Positions 15,702 through 24,416 of a DNA stretch of 64,000 nucleotides are shown here, one piece after another. The DNA is taken from contig NZ_QEST01000023.1 in the NCBI RefSeq assembly GCF_003311645.1, forward strand, positions 107,895 to 171,894, in the 5' to 3' direction. The stretch comes from Streptomyces sp. PT12 (GTDB lineage Bacteria > Actinomycetota > Actinomycetes > Streptomycetales > Streptomycetaceae). Both the position numbers and the translations under genes were made by a program. Position 1 is the stretch's first letter; every line of letters begins with the position of its first letter. The notes under the pieces are model-generated. The model ran no database searches. It saw only the letters and a program-made list of their open reading frames with translations, and was not told the DNA's origin.

Positions 15702-16763
15702 TCAGCGCACCGGGTCGCGCCCCCGCGTCGGCCACGCCAGCAGCGCGAGGCCCGCCACGGCGAGGGGCAGCGAGACGACGTGGGTCAGCAGGTCGAGAAC
15801 GCCCCGCGTGGAATCGAACGAATCGTCCCACCAGTCCAGTTGGAAGCGGATGGTGATCTCCCGCACCTCCAGGTAGACCAGCATCGCCAGGACCACGACG
15901 CCAGCGCCGCGCGCCGCGGGGCGGTTCGCCACGGCAAGGGCGCCGACCACCACGGCGGCGACCAGCAGCGCCGCCTCGTGGAAGGAGACGCCGCCGCTGA
16001 GCGAGAGCGGTGAGTGCAGGAGCGAGGGATCCACCAGGTCGCGAAAGTAGTCGCCCCACGAGAACGCGCCGAAGTCGGCCAGGATCCGCTGGCGGTCGAT
16101 CACCCACGCGACCTGGATCCCCGCGACCACGAGCAGCGCGGCGCCGCCGAGGGGGAGGGTCACCGAGGGGCGGCGTTCCTCGCGCGCCCGCAGCAGCGAC
16201 ACGACGATCGCCACCGCGATCGCGAAGCCGCCGACATAGGTGAGGGCCGTCCACGCGCCGTAGTCGGGGTGGTCGAAGCCCTCGCGGTAGGTCGCGTCCA
16301 GCGCCCCCACGCCCTGCCGCAGGCACAGCGCGAGCAGCATGAACGCCAGCAGCAGCGCCCCGCCCCGCGCGAACCGCCGCCGCGCGAGCGCCAGCAGGCC
16401 CACCGCGACAAGCGCGAGGGTGAACACCCACTCGTACGGCGTCAGCAGCCGCTCGGGCACCTGGCGCGTCGGGTCGAAGAACGCCTCGATCAGGTGGATC
16501 GGCCGGGCGCCCGACTGGTCGAGCCCGTTGAGCAGCCAGGCGATCAGGCCCACCGCGAAGACCAGCAGCAACGTGCCACTCAGCAGGAACGCCCCCCGCT
16601 GCGCGCCCGGCGCACGCCCGCCACCCGAGCCGGGCGCGGGAGGAACGGGCGGCGGCGGTCCCCAGGGCGGTGGCCCCCACGGCGGAGGCGGCCCAGGGGG
16701 CGGGCCTGGGGGCGGCCCCTGCGGGTCCCAGGACGGCGGCGGCGGTGCGTTCCCTGTGGCCAT
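15702..16763 (-). CDS. Polytopic membrane protein with a proline-rich N-terminus
   Basis: A protein of 353 residues from ATG 16763. The first 45 residues are a Pro/Gly/Trp-rich cytosolic tail (PPGPPPGPPPPWGPP). About seven to eight membrane helices follow, with conserved-looking charged loops (for example LDATYREGFDHPDYGAW and the D-rich WWDDSFDS near the end). I know of no named family. A longer frame to 16904 lacks a ribosome-binding site. It lies between the sigma factor operon and the LacI regulator, with its own spacing on both sides. Confidence 0.75.
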   Translation of the reverse strand: MATGNAPPPPSWDPQGPPPGPPPGPPPPWGPPPWGPPPPVPPAPGSGGGRAPGAQRGAFLLSGTLLLVFAVGLIAWLLNGLDQSGARPIHLIEAFFDPTRQVPERLLTPYEWVFTLALVAVGLLALARRRFARGGALLLAFMLLALCLRQGVGALDATYREGFDHPDYGAWTALTYVGGFAIAVAIVVSLLRAREERRPSVTLPLGGAALLVVAGIQVAWVIDRQRILADFGAFSWGDYFRDLVDPSLLHSPLSLSGGVSFHEAALLVAAVVVGALAVANRPAARGAGVVVLAMLVYLEVREITIRFQLDWWDDSFDSTRGVLDLLTHVVSLPLAVAGLALLAWPTRGRDPVR

Positions 16764-16912
16764 GCGAACCCCCCAAGACGCGCGCCCGACGGGCACCCTG
16801 CTCCGACGATCCCAGAGCGCTGCCCGGGCGGAAAGGGGCAACGGGGCCTTGTCGCACGACCGTTGCGGTCCGGCGGCGGAAGCCCGATGACAGGCCGGTG
16901 ACAAGGGAGCGC

Positions 16913-17953
16913 TCAGCGCGGCCCGCCCGTGCTCTCCCGCACCACGAGGCGGTGCGGCACCACCCGGTTCCTCGGGGGCACCGGGGGAAGCCCTTCGGCG
17001 CGCGCCGCGATCCGGTCCACCAGCAGCTCCACCGCGACCCGCGCCACCGCCGCCTTGTCCGGCGCGATCGTGGTCAGCGACGGCACGCTGAAACGCCCCG
17101 CCTCCACGTCGTCGAACCCCACCACCGCCACGTCGTCGGGCACCCTAAGGCCCCGCTCGTGCAGCGCGCGGAGCGTGCCGAGGGCCATCTGGTCGTTGAG
17201 GCACAGGATCGCGTCGGGCCTGTGGCCATCGGCCAGATGCCGTTCCACCGCGGCCGCCCCGTCCGGCGTCCTGAACTGCCGCACCGGCAGCACCGCGGCC
17301 GGGTCGTAGGGCAGGCCCGCCGCCTGGAGCGCCTCGCGGAAGCCGCGCGTGCGGACCTGCGCCGTGCCCGTCGTCGCGGGCTCGGGGCCGCCCGCCTCCT
17401 TGCCGCCAACGGCCACGATCGAGCGGCGGCCGATGCCGATGAGGTGCTCGGTGGCCTCGCGGGTGGCCAGGACGTTGTCGATCGCGACGTGGTCGGCGCC
17501 CTCCTGGATCAGCTCGCCGAGCAGCACCACGGGCAGGTGCCCGCCGCGTTCGGCCACGTCGTCCGCCGTGAGCGCCAGCGGCGACATCAGCAGGCCGTCC
17601 ACGAAGTCCGAGCCGAAGCCGTCCAACGCGGTCAGCTCGTGCTGCCGGTCGGCCAGCGTCTGGTGCACCAGCACCGTCAGGCCGCGCCGCTCGGCCTCGG
17701 CGATCACATGCGTCGCGACCTCGCCGAAGTAGGAGAAGTCCAGCTCCGGAAGGATCAGCGCGATGATCCCGGTGCGCCCGCGCCGCAGATGGCGGCCCGC
17801 GAGGTTGACCCGGTACCCCAGCTCGTCTATCGCCTGCCTGACCGCGGCCCTGGTGCGGTCGGAGACGTGCTCGTAGTCGTTGATCACATTGGAGACGGTC
17901 TTCTCCGAGACTCCGGCGAGCCGCGCCACGTCCTTGATCCTCGGCCTCGCCAC
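16913..17953 (-). CDS. LacI-family transcriptional repressor of the sugar island
   Basis: A 346-residue LacI-type regulator. The N-terminal helix-turn-helix IKDVARLAGVSEKTVSNVIN with the hinge helix (RVNLAGRHLRRGRTG) precedes a periplasmic-binding-like ligand domain with the usual ILCLNDQMALGTLRAL and DVAVVGFDDVEAGRF segments. I chose GTG 17953, which has AAGGGG seven bases upstream. It is divergent from the ABC sugar transporter/GH2/heparinase genes and should repress them until a glycan breakdown product binds. A palindrome with the LacI-type central CG lies at 18178-18189, close to the first transporter gene. Confidence 0.92.
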   Translation of the reverse strand: MARPRIKDVARLAGVSEKTVSNVINDYEHVSDRTRAAVRQAIDELGYRVNLAGRHLRRGRTGIIALILPELDFSYFGEVATHVIAEAERRGLTVLVHQTLADRQHELTALDGFGSDFVDGLLMSPLALTADDVAERGGHLPVVLLGELIQEGADHVAIDNVLATREATEHLIGIGRRSIVAVGGKEAGGPEPATTGTAQVRTRGFREALQAAGLPYDPAAVLPVRQFRTPDGAAAVERHLADGHRPDAILCLNDQMALGTLRALHERGLRVPDDVAVVGFDDVEAGRFSVPSLTTIAPDKAAVARVAVELLVDRIAARAEGLPPVPPRNRVVPHRLVVRESTGGPR

Positions 17954-18100
17954 CGCACACCCCTTACCACCCACCCCGACACAGGACCCGACGATCGTAG
18001 CTCTCGCGAACGACGGGCGGCACGGCGTCACGGGGTCTCCGGGCATGCTCAGGGGGCCGCGCGACCGCGGCGGGGGCGGTGGCGCGCACCGGTCACGGCC

Positions 18101-18160
18101 TAGTGCCGCATCAGGCAAGGTTCGCCCCGTCGCGGGCAAACCCCGCCTGACGCGGCACTA
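18101..18160. repeat. 60-bp near-perfect inverted repeat
   Basis: TAGTGCCGCATCAGGC at the left and GCCTGACGCGGCACTA at the right match at 15 of 16 positions as an inverted repeat. The inner bases (TTCGCCC...GGGCAAA) extend the symmetry. The element is too long and symmetrical for a simple operator. It could be a small mobile (MITE-like) element, a target of one, or a bidirectional terminator. It lies between the divergent LacI and transporter genes. Confidence 0.6.
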
Positions 18161-18177
18161 GACCTTTACAGGCCATG

Positions 18178-18189
18178 TACATCGATGTA
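18178..18189. promoter_or_regulatory. Probable LacI-family operator
   Basis: TACATCGATGTA is a perfect 12-bp palindrome with the central CG typical of LacI-family operators, in AT-richer sequence about 80 bases upstream of the substrate-binding protein gene. It is the best candidate for the binding site of the LacI protein encoded divergently. Confidence 0.55.
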
Positions 18190-18271
18190 AAAACGGGATC
18201 GGGACAACGGCCGCCCCAGGTTCACTCTCCGTGTTCGGGTGGGCGTCCGACCGAGCCTGAAAGGGTCGACG

Positions 18272-19606
18272 ATGAGCCTTCCTTCCCCCGCCCGCGGGTT
18301 CAGCCGCCGGGGCCTGCTGCGCGCGGGCCTCGCCGGGACGGGCGCGCTGCTCGCCACCGGGTCGCTCGCCTCGTGTGCCTCGCCCGCCGCATCGACAGGG
18401 GCCTCGTCGCTCCAGGTGTGGGATCCGTTCCAGGGTGGCGACGGCATGCTGATGGACGAGATGATCGCGTCCGTCTCATCGGGGCCCGACGGCTTCACGG
18501 TCGACCGGACCATCCTGGAGTGGGGCGCCTCGTACTACACGAAGCTCGCGATGTCGGCGGCGGGCGGCCGGGCCGCCGACGTGGCCGTGCTGCACCTCTC
18601 CCGGCTCGCCGGATATGCGCCGGGCGGGCTGCTCGACCCGTGGGACCTCGACCTGCTGGCCGAGTTCGGCGTCACCGAGCGTGACTTCACGCCCGCGATC
18701 TGGGGCCGTGTGCAGCACGAGGGAAGGGTGTACGGGATCCCGCTCGACACGCACCCGTTTATCGTGTTCTTCAACACCGACCTCGCCGATCAGGCCGGAC
18801 TGCTGGATTCCGACGGGCAGTTGGCGCCGCTCGGCTCGCCCGAAGCGCTCATCGCCGCGGGCGAGGCGCTGGCCGGGGCGAGCGGCGGCCAGGGCATTGT
18901 TTTCGGCCATGTCAACGACACCGCGCAGAACTGGCGGCAGTTCTTCGGCCTCTACTCCCAGACCGGCGCGGAGTTCACGCTGCCCGACGGCGGCACCCCC
19001 CGGGTCGACCGGGACCAGGCGGTGCGCGTGGCGTCGTTCATCCGGGAGCTCTACGGCGGCGGCCCCAACCCCGGAGGGCTCGACTACAACGGCGCGATGG
19101 CCGCGTTCATGGGCGGGCGCGCCGGAATGCTGATGTCGGGGGAGTGGGAGCTGCCGACGCTGCGGGAGTCGGGGATACCCCTGGGCGCCGCGCCCTATCC
19201 ACAGGTCTTCGAGCAGCCCGCCGCGTACGCCGACTCGCACGCGTTTGTGCTGCCGCGCCAGGAGCGGCCCGACGCCGAGCGGCGCCGCGAGGCCCACCGC
19301 TATGTGGCCAGCATGATCAAGGACAGCCTGACCTGGGCGGGGGCTGGCCACATCCCGGCGTACCAGCCGGTGATCTCCCAGCCCGGGTACGCCGAGCTGA
19401 CGCCGCAGTCCTCCTATGCCGAGGCCGGTGAGTTCGTCGTCCTCGACCCGGCGAACTGGTTCGCGGGCGCCGGGTCGAACTTCCAGAACGCCATGAGCCA
19501 GCAGCTCCAGTCGATGCTGCTCGGCAACTCCTCGGCCGAGCAGGCGGTGGACCGGATGATCTCCGAGGCCCGCACCCTCCTCGACCAGCCCAACCCGGTC
19601 GCCTGA
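18272..19606 (+). CDS. ABC sugar transporter substrate-binding lipoprotein
   Basis: A 444-residue extracellular solute-binding protein of the family-1 (MalE-like) type. The N-terminus has a Tat-like FSRRGLLRAG motif and a lipobox ending LASC, so it is exported folded and anchored as a lipoprotein. The body shows the usual YGIPLDTHPFIVFFNTDL and AFMGGRAGMLMSGEWE segments. It starts at ATG 18272 behind GAAAGGG. It is the first gene of a run with two permeases. No ATPase is present, which is normal in Streptomyces, where a shared MsiK serves many sugar importers. The ligand is probably an oligosaccharide released from a uronate-containing glycan. Confidence 0.9.
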   Translation: MSLPSPARGFSRRGLLRAGLAGTGALLATGSLASCASPAASTGASSLQVWDPFQGGDGMLMDEMIASVSSGPDGFTVDRTILEWGASYYTKLAMSAAGGRAADVAVLHLSRLAGYAPGGLLDPWDLDLLAEFGVTERDFTPAIWGRVQHEGRVYGIPLDTHPFIVFFNTDLADQAGLLDSDGQLAPLGSPEALIAAGEALAGASGGQGIVFGHVNDTAQNWRQFFGLYSQTGAEFTLPDGGTPRVDRDQAVRVASFIRELYGGGPNPGGLDYNGAMAAFMGGRAGMLMSGEWELPTLRESGIPLGAAPYPQVFEQPAAYADSHAFVLPRQERPDAERRREAHRYVASMIKDSLTWAGAGHIPAYQPVISQPGYAELTPQSSYAEAGEFVVLDPANWFAGAGSNFQNAMSQQLQSMLLGNSSAEQAVDRMISEARTLLDQPNPVA

Positions 19607-19656
19607 CGGCGGGCCGAGCGAGTCAGCGAGTCAGCGAGTACGAGGGAGCGACTTAC

Positions 19657-20625
19657 GTGAGTACCACCGCTTCGACAGGCGCCGCGGGCCGAAGGGCCGT
19701 GGGCGAGGGGGCCGCGCGGGAGCGCGCCGCACGCCCCGCCGTGACCGGGGCCGCGCCCGGGGGACCGGGCAGGCGCTCGCGCACCGGGCTGTTCTTCGTG
19801 CTGCCGTTCACGGCGGCGTTCGCCCTGTTCATGGTGTGGCCGATCGTCTACGGGATCTGGATGAGCTTCACCGACGAGTCGCTGTCGCTGCGCGGCACGA
19901 GCTTTGTCGGGTTCGACAACTACGCGGAGGCGTTCGGCGACCCGGACGTGTGGAGCAGCCTGGGGAACACGGTGTTCTTCACGCTGATATCCAGCCTCCC
20001 GCTGGTGCTGATCGCCCTGGCCATGGCGCTGCTCGTGCACACCGGGCTCGCGGGCCAGTGGGTGTGGCGGCTGGCGTTCTTCGCTCCCTACCTGCTGCCC
20101 GTGACCGTGGTGACGCTCATCTGGAGCTGGCTCTACCAGCCCGATCTCGGCATGGGGAACGAGCTGGTGACGGCGATCGGCCTGGAGCCGGTGGGCTGGC
20201 TCTCGGACGAGTCGGTGGCGATGTGGTCGATCGCCGTGCTGACCATCTGGTGGACGGTGGGGTTCAACTTCCTGCTCTACCTCGCCGCGCTCCAGTCGCT
20301 CCCCGACACCCTCCACGAGGCGGCGGCGCTCGACGGGGCGGGCGCGTGGCGGCGGCTGTGGTCGGTCGTGCTGCCGCAGCTGCGCCGGACGACGGGCCTG
20401 GTGGTGATGCTCCAGATCCTGGCCTCGCTCAAGGTGTTCGACCAGATCTACATCCTGACCAAGGGCGGCCCGAACGAGTCGACCCGGCCGATCCTCGAGT
20501 ACATCTACGACGTCGGCTTTACCGGCTACCGGCTCGGCTACGCGTCGTCCATCTCGTACCTCTTCTTCGCGATCGTCATCGTCGTCTCGATCGCGCAGCT
20601 CCGCTTCTTCCGGCAGGGGGACTGA
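19657..20625 (+). CDS. ABC sugar transporter permease 1
   Basis: A 322-residue permease with six membrane helices and the EAA loop LHEAAALDGAGAWRRLWSVVLPQLRR that docks the ATPase. The N-terminal 40 residues are a variable cytosolic tail. The start at GTG 19657 is preceded by GAGGGAG. It corresponds to the MalF-type subunit. It follows the binding-protein gene by 50 bases and is followed two bases later by the second permease. Confidence 0.92.
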   Translation: MSTTASTGAAGRRAVGEGAARERAARPAVTGAAPGGPGRRSRTGLFFVLPFTAAFALFMVWPIVYGIWMSFTDESLSLRGTSFVGFDNYAEAFGDPDVWSSLGNTVFFTLISSLPLVLIALAMALLVHTGLAGQWVWRLAFFAPYLLPVTVVTLIWSWLYQPDLGMGNELVTAIGLEPVGWLSDESVAMWSIAVLTIWWTVGFNFLLYLAALQSLPDTLHEAAALDGAGAWRRLWSVVLPQLRRTTGLVVMLQILASLKVFDQIYILTKGGPNESTRPILEYIYDVGFTGYRLGYASSISYLFFAIVIVVSIAQLRFFRQGD

Positions 20626-20627
20626 CC

Positions 20628-21557
20628 GTGTCCGCGACTGTTTCTTCCCGGCCCTCTTCCCCGCCCCGCGCTTCCGTTCGTCCCCCGCGGCGCCGCGCTC
20701 CCCGTGAGGCGCAGGGCTCCCCGATGCTGCTTGGCGCGGGGCGGTGGCCGCGTGTGCTTGGCGGGACCGCGCTGGTCGTGATGGCCGCCGTGTGGCTGCT
20801 GCCGTTCGTGTGGGCGGTGGTCACGTCGTTCCAGAGCGAGGCGGATGTCACGACGCCGGGGCTCTCGCCGTTCAAGGGCGCCTTCACGCTGGAGTCGTAC
20901 CGGGAGGTCTTCGACCGGGGCAACCTGCCGGTCTGGGCGTTCAACAGCCTGCTGATCGCCGCCGTCGTGACGGCGCTGACTGTCGCGATCTCGACGCTGG
21001 CGGCGTATGGCTTCTCGCGCGGGACGTTCCGCGGGCGGCGCGCGCTCATGGCGCTGACGGTCGCGTCGATCATGGTGCCGCCGCAGCTGCTGATCGTGCC
21101 GCTGTTCCGGCAGATGCTGGCGTTCGACCTGGTGGACACCTACTGGGCCGTGATCCTGCCGCAGATCGTCGCCCCGATGATGGTCTTCATCCTCAAGCGC
21201 TTCTTCGACGGGATCCCGCGCGAGCTGGAGGAGGCCGCCCGCATCGACGGCGCCTCCGACCTGCGGGTCTTCTGGTCGATCGTGCTGCCGCTGTCCCGGC
21301 CGATCGTGGCGGCGGTGGGCATCTTCGTGTTTATCGGCGCCTGGAACAATTTCCTGTGGCCCTTCATCGTGACGAACGACTCCGACCTGATGACCCTGCC
21401 GGTCGGGCTCGCCACCGTGAGGGACACCTATGGCACCGTCTACGCGCAGTCGATGGCGTCCGCGCTGCTGGCGGCGCTGCCGCTGATCGCGGTCTTCCTG
21501 CTGTTCCAGCGGCGCATCGTCCGGTCGGTCGCCACCACAGGACTCGGCGGGACGTGA
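20628..21557 (+). CDS. ABC sugar transporter permease 2
   Basis: A 309-residue MalG-type permease. The EAA loop is IPRELEEAARIDGASDLRVFWSIVLPLSRP, and six membrane helices start near residue 45. The GTG at 20628 lies two bases after the stop of permease 1, so the genes are translationally coupled. A long alternative frame upstream is an overlap artefact of permease 1. Together the two permeases and the binding protein form one importer that needs an ATPase from elsewhere. Confidence 0.92.
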   Translation: MSATVSSRPSSPPRASVRPPRRRAPREAQGSPMLLGAGRWPRVLGGTALVVMAAVWLLPFVWAVVTSFQSEADVTTPGLSPFKGAFTLESYREVFDRGNLPVWAFNSLLIAAVVTALTVAISTLAAYGFSRGTFRGRRALMALTVASIMVPPQLLIVPLFRQMLAFDLVDTYWAVILPQIVAPMMVFILKRFFDGIPRELEEAARIDGASDLRVFWSIVLPLSRPIVAAVGIFVFIGAWNNFLWPFIVTNDSDLMTLPVGLATVRDTYGTVYAQSMASALLAALPLIAVFLLFQRRIVRSVATTGLGGT

Positions 21558-21635
21558 GGCCGACCCCCGCGCGCCGCCGACTCGCTTCACCCGCCCGGTT
21601 CCACCTGCTCAACCCGTATCCCCCCAGGAGCACCC

Positions 21636-23453
21636 GTGCCCTCTCACTCCGCCGTACCCCGTCCGGAGTACCCGCGCCCGCAGTTCGCCCGTCACGACTG
21701 GCTGAACCTGAACGGCACCTGGCAGTTCGAGCTCGACCGCGGTGACAGCGGTCTCGAAAGGGGGCTGACCGACCGCGAGTTGAGCGGCGAGATCCTGGTC
21801 CCCTTCCCGCCGGAGTCCGAGCTCTCGGGCCTAGGCGAGACGGACTTCCTCCACGCCGTCTGGTACCGCCGCGCCGTGACGCTGCCCGCCGAGTGGGCCG
21901 GGCGGCGCGTGCTGCTGCACTTCGGGGCCGTCGACTACGACACCACCGTGTGGGTCAACGGCACCGAGGTCGCCCGCCACCGCGGCGGCTTCACCCCGTT
22001 CACCGCCGACCTGGACGGCGTCGCCGAGCCGGGCGAGCGGGCCGTGATCACCGTCAGGGCCCGCGACCCCAAGTCGGGCCCCCAGGCGCGCGGCAAGCAG
22101 GCGATCAAGTACGCCAACCACGACTGCAACTACACGCGCGTCACCGGCATCTGGCAGACGGTGTGGCTGGAGCCGGTGGCCGACCTGCACCTGCGCCGCC
22201 CCCGGATCACCCCCGACCTGGCGGGCTCGGCGTTCCACCTGGAGCTGCCGCTCTCGGGCAACCGCGAGGGCTACCGCGTCGCCGCCGTCCTCACCGACGC
22301 CGACGGCGAGGTGGCGCGCGCCGAGGCGCGCGCCGACCTCGACCTCGCGCCCCGCCTGTATCTGCCGGTGCCCGATGACCGGCGCCGCGTGTGGAGCCCC
22401 GACGACCCGCACTTGTACGGGCTGCGGCTCGCGCTGCTCGACGCCGAGGGCGTCGAGGTGGACGCCGCGGAGAGCTACGCGGGGCTGCGCGCGGTCGGCA
22501 TCCGCGGCAAGGCGATCACGCTCAACGGGCGCACCGTCTTCCAGCGCCTCGTGCTCGACCAGGGCTGGTACCCCGACGGGCTGATGACCGCGCCCACCGA
22601 CGAGGCCCTGGTGCGCGACATCGAGCTGGCCATGGCGGCGGGCTTCAACGGCGCGCGGCTGCACCAGAAGGTCTTCGAGGAGCGCTTCCTCTACCACGCC
22701 GACCGGCTCGGCTACCTGGTGTGGGGCGAGTTCGGCGACTGGGGCTGCGAGGTCGGCGGCTCGTCGGGCGACAACCAGCAGCCCGACGCTTCCTACGTCG
22801 GCCAGTGGCTCGAGGCGATCGAGCGCGACTACAGCCACCCCTCGATCATCGGCTGGTGCCCGCTCAACGAGACCTACCAGAAGCTCCACGACCGCGTCAC
22901 CCAGCTCGACTCGGTCACCCGCGCGATGTTCCTGGCCACCAAGGCCCTCGACACCACGCGCCCGGTCGTCGACGCCTCGGGCTACGCCCACCGCGTCGCC
23001 GAGACCGACGTCTACGACGCGCACTCCTACGAGCAGGACCCCGCCGCGTTCGCCCGCGAGCAGGCCGGGCTCGCCGACGGCGCCCCCTACACCAACCGCC
23101 ACGCCGACGGCACCGCGTACTCGCTGCCCTACCGCGGACAGCCGTACTTCGTCAGCGAGTTCGGCGGCATCTGGTGGGACCCCGAGGCCGCCGCGACGGC
23201 CGCGGGCGACGACCGCACCGCGTCGTGGGGGTATGGCGACCGGCCGCGCGACGAGGAGGAGTTCCACGCCCGCTTCGAGGGCCTGACCGGCGTGCTGCTC
23301 GGCGACCCCGGCATGTTCGGCTACTGCTACACGCAGCTCACCGACGTGTTCCAGGAGCAGAACGGCGTCTACCGCTTCGACCGCACGACCAAGCTCGACG
23401 TGAAGCGCGTGCGCGCGGCGCAGCTGCGCCGCGCGGCGATCGAGGAGGGCTAG
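21636..23453 (+). CDS. Glycoside hydrolase family 2 enzyme (beta-glucuronidase/galactosidase type)
   Basis: A 605-residue GH2 enzyme without a signal peptide, hence cytosolic. It has the N-terminal sugar-binding jelly roll (LNLNGTWQFELDRG, then DYDTTVWVNGTEVARHRGGFTPF), the immunoglobulin-like middle domain and the TIM barrel. The acid/base motif is GWCPLNETYQ (N-E) and the nucleophile region VSEFGGIWW. The start is GTG 21636. Given a heparinase II/III enzyme in the same island, removal of terminal hexuronate or hexose from imported oligosaccharides is likely; the exact sugar is not readable. Confidence 0.88.
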   Translation: MPSHSAVPRPEYPRPQFARHDWLNLNGTWQFELDRGDSGLERGLTDRELSGEILVPFPPESELSGLGETDFLHAVWYRRAVTLPAEWAGRRVLLHFGAVDYDTTVWVNGTEVARHRGGFTPFTADLDGVAEPGERAVITVRARDPKSGPQARGKQAIKYANHDCNYTRVTGIWQTVWLEPVADLHLRRPRITPDLAGSAFHLELPLSGNREGYRVAAVLTDADGEVARAEARADLDLAPRLYLPVPDDRRRVWSPDDPHLYGLRLALLDAEGVEVDAAESYAGLRAVGIRGKAITLNGRTVFQRLVLDQGWYPDGLMTAPTDEALVRDIELAMAAGFNGARLHQKVFEERFLYHADRLGYLVWGEFGDWGCEVGGSSGDNQQPDASYVGQWLEAIERDYSHPSIIGWCPLNETYQKLHDRVTQLDSVTRAMFLATKALDTTRPVVDASGYAHRVAETDVYDAHSYEQDPAAFAREQAGLADGAPYTNRHADGTAYSLPYRGQPYFVSEFGGIWWDPEAAATAAGDDRTASWGYGDRPRDEEEFHARFEGLTGVLLGDPGMFGYCYTQLTDVFQEQNGVYRFDRTTKLDVKRVRAAQLRRAAIEEG

Positions 23454-23477
23454 CGTCTCCGGCTAACGTCGTCGCCC

Positions 23478-23502
23478 GGGCGCCCGCGCGGTGCGGGCGC
23501 CC
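23478..23502 (+). terminator. Hairpin between the GH2 and DUF427 genes
   Basis: GGGCGCCCGC, loop GCGGT, GCGGGCGCCC: a perfect 10-bp stem 25 bases after the GH2 stop. It may end or attenuate the transporter-GH2 transcript before the DUF427 gene. Confidence 0.6.
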
Positions 23503-23524
23503 AGGCGAGCGATTGGCATGGAAC

Positions 23525-24325
23525 GTGACACTGACCCACGCCCAAGGACCCCTCTCCACGACCCCGCCCGAGACCGTCAACTACACGATCGAAGGGCCAG
23601 AGCACCGCCTCCTCATGACCCCGTTCCCGCGCCGGGTGCGCGCCGAGTTCGGCGGCGCGATCGTCCTCGACACGCGCGACGGCACGCTCCTCTACGAGAC
23701 CGGCCTGCTGCCCCAGCTCTACGTCCCCACCGCGGACGTCGACCACGAGCTGCTGGAGCGCACCGAGCACAGCACCTCCTGCCCGTTCAAGGGCGACGCC
23801 TCCTACTGGACCATCGCCGTGGGCGACCGCCGCGCCGAGAACGCCGTCTGGGCCTACGAGCGACCCCGCCCGGAGTCCGCCTGGCTCGCCGGGCACCTCG
23901 CGCCCTACTGGGAGGCGGCCGACGCCTGGTACGACGAGGACGAGCGCGTCGAGGGACACCTGCGCGACCTCTACCACCGCGTGGACGTGCGGCAGAGCAG
24001 CGGGCATGTGCGGGTGCTGCTCGACGACCGCGTGCTGGCCGAGACCGACAGGCCCAGGCTGCTGAGCGAGACCGGGCTGCCCAACCGGTACTACATCCCC
24101 GTCGAGGACGTACGCCTCGATCTGGTGACCGAGAGCCCCACGCGCGCCGTGTGCCCCTACAAGGGAACGGCCTCCTACTGGTCCTACACCGGCGAGGGAC
24201 TGCGCATCGACGACGTGGCCTGGTCATATCCCCACCCGCTCGAAGCCGCGTTCAAGGTGAAGGGCGACCTGTGTTTCGCACACCAGCGCGTCACCACGGA
24301 AGTGGACGGCGAAACCGTCGTATGA
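23525..24325 (+). CDS. Protein with two DUF427 domains
   Basis: About 266 residues from GTG 23525 (TTG 23513 is an alternative; neither has a strong ribosome-binding site). The sequence contains two related halves. Each has a VRVLLDxxVLAET-like strand, a YYIP/YVPxxDV turn, a CPxKGxASYW motif and a final WAYxxPxxEA strand, as in DUF427, a small beta-structured domain of unknown chemistry. The tandem form is common in actinomycetes. It sits inside the polysaccharide island but no link to sugar use is known, so it may be an independent gene. Confidence 0.78.
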   Translation: MTLTHAQGPLSTTPPETVNYTIEGPEHRLLMTPFPRRVRAEFGGAIVLDTRDGTLLYETGLLPQLYVPTADVDHELLERTEHSTSCPFKGDASYWTIAVGDRRAENAVWAYERPRPESAWLAGHLAPYWEAADAWYDEDERVEGHLRDLYHRVDVRQSSGHVRVLLDDRVLAETDRPRLLSETGLPNRYYIPVEDVRLDLVTESPTRAVCPYKGTASYWSYTGEGLRIDDVAWSYPHPLEAAFKVKGDLCFAHQRVTTEVDGETVV

Positions 24326-24416
24326 GCCCGCCACCGGGGTAGGGGAGCGGTGCCGCGCCGGGTGCGCACGACGTCCCCCGCGCGGCGCACCGCAGCGCCA
24401 CCAGGAGGATCCCCCC

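Noticed and set aside
20538-21590. Reverse frame of 350 codons over permease 2
   Set aside because: Composition is Arg/Asp/Gln/His-rich without hydrophobic pattern; the forward permease has clear family motifs.
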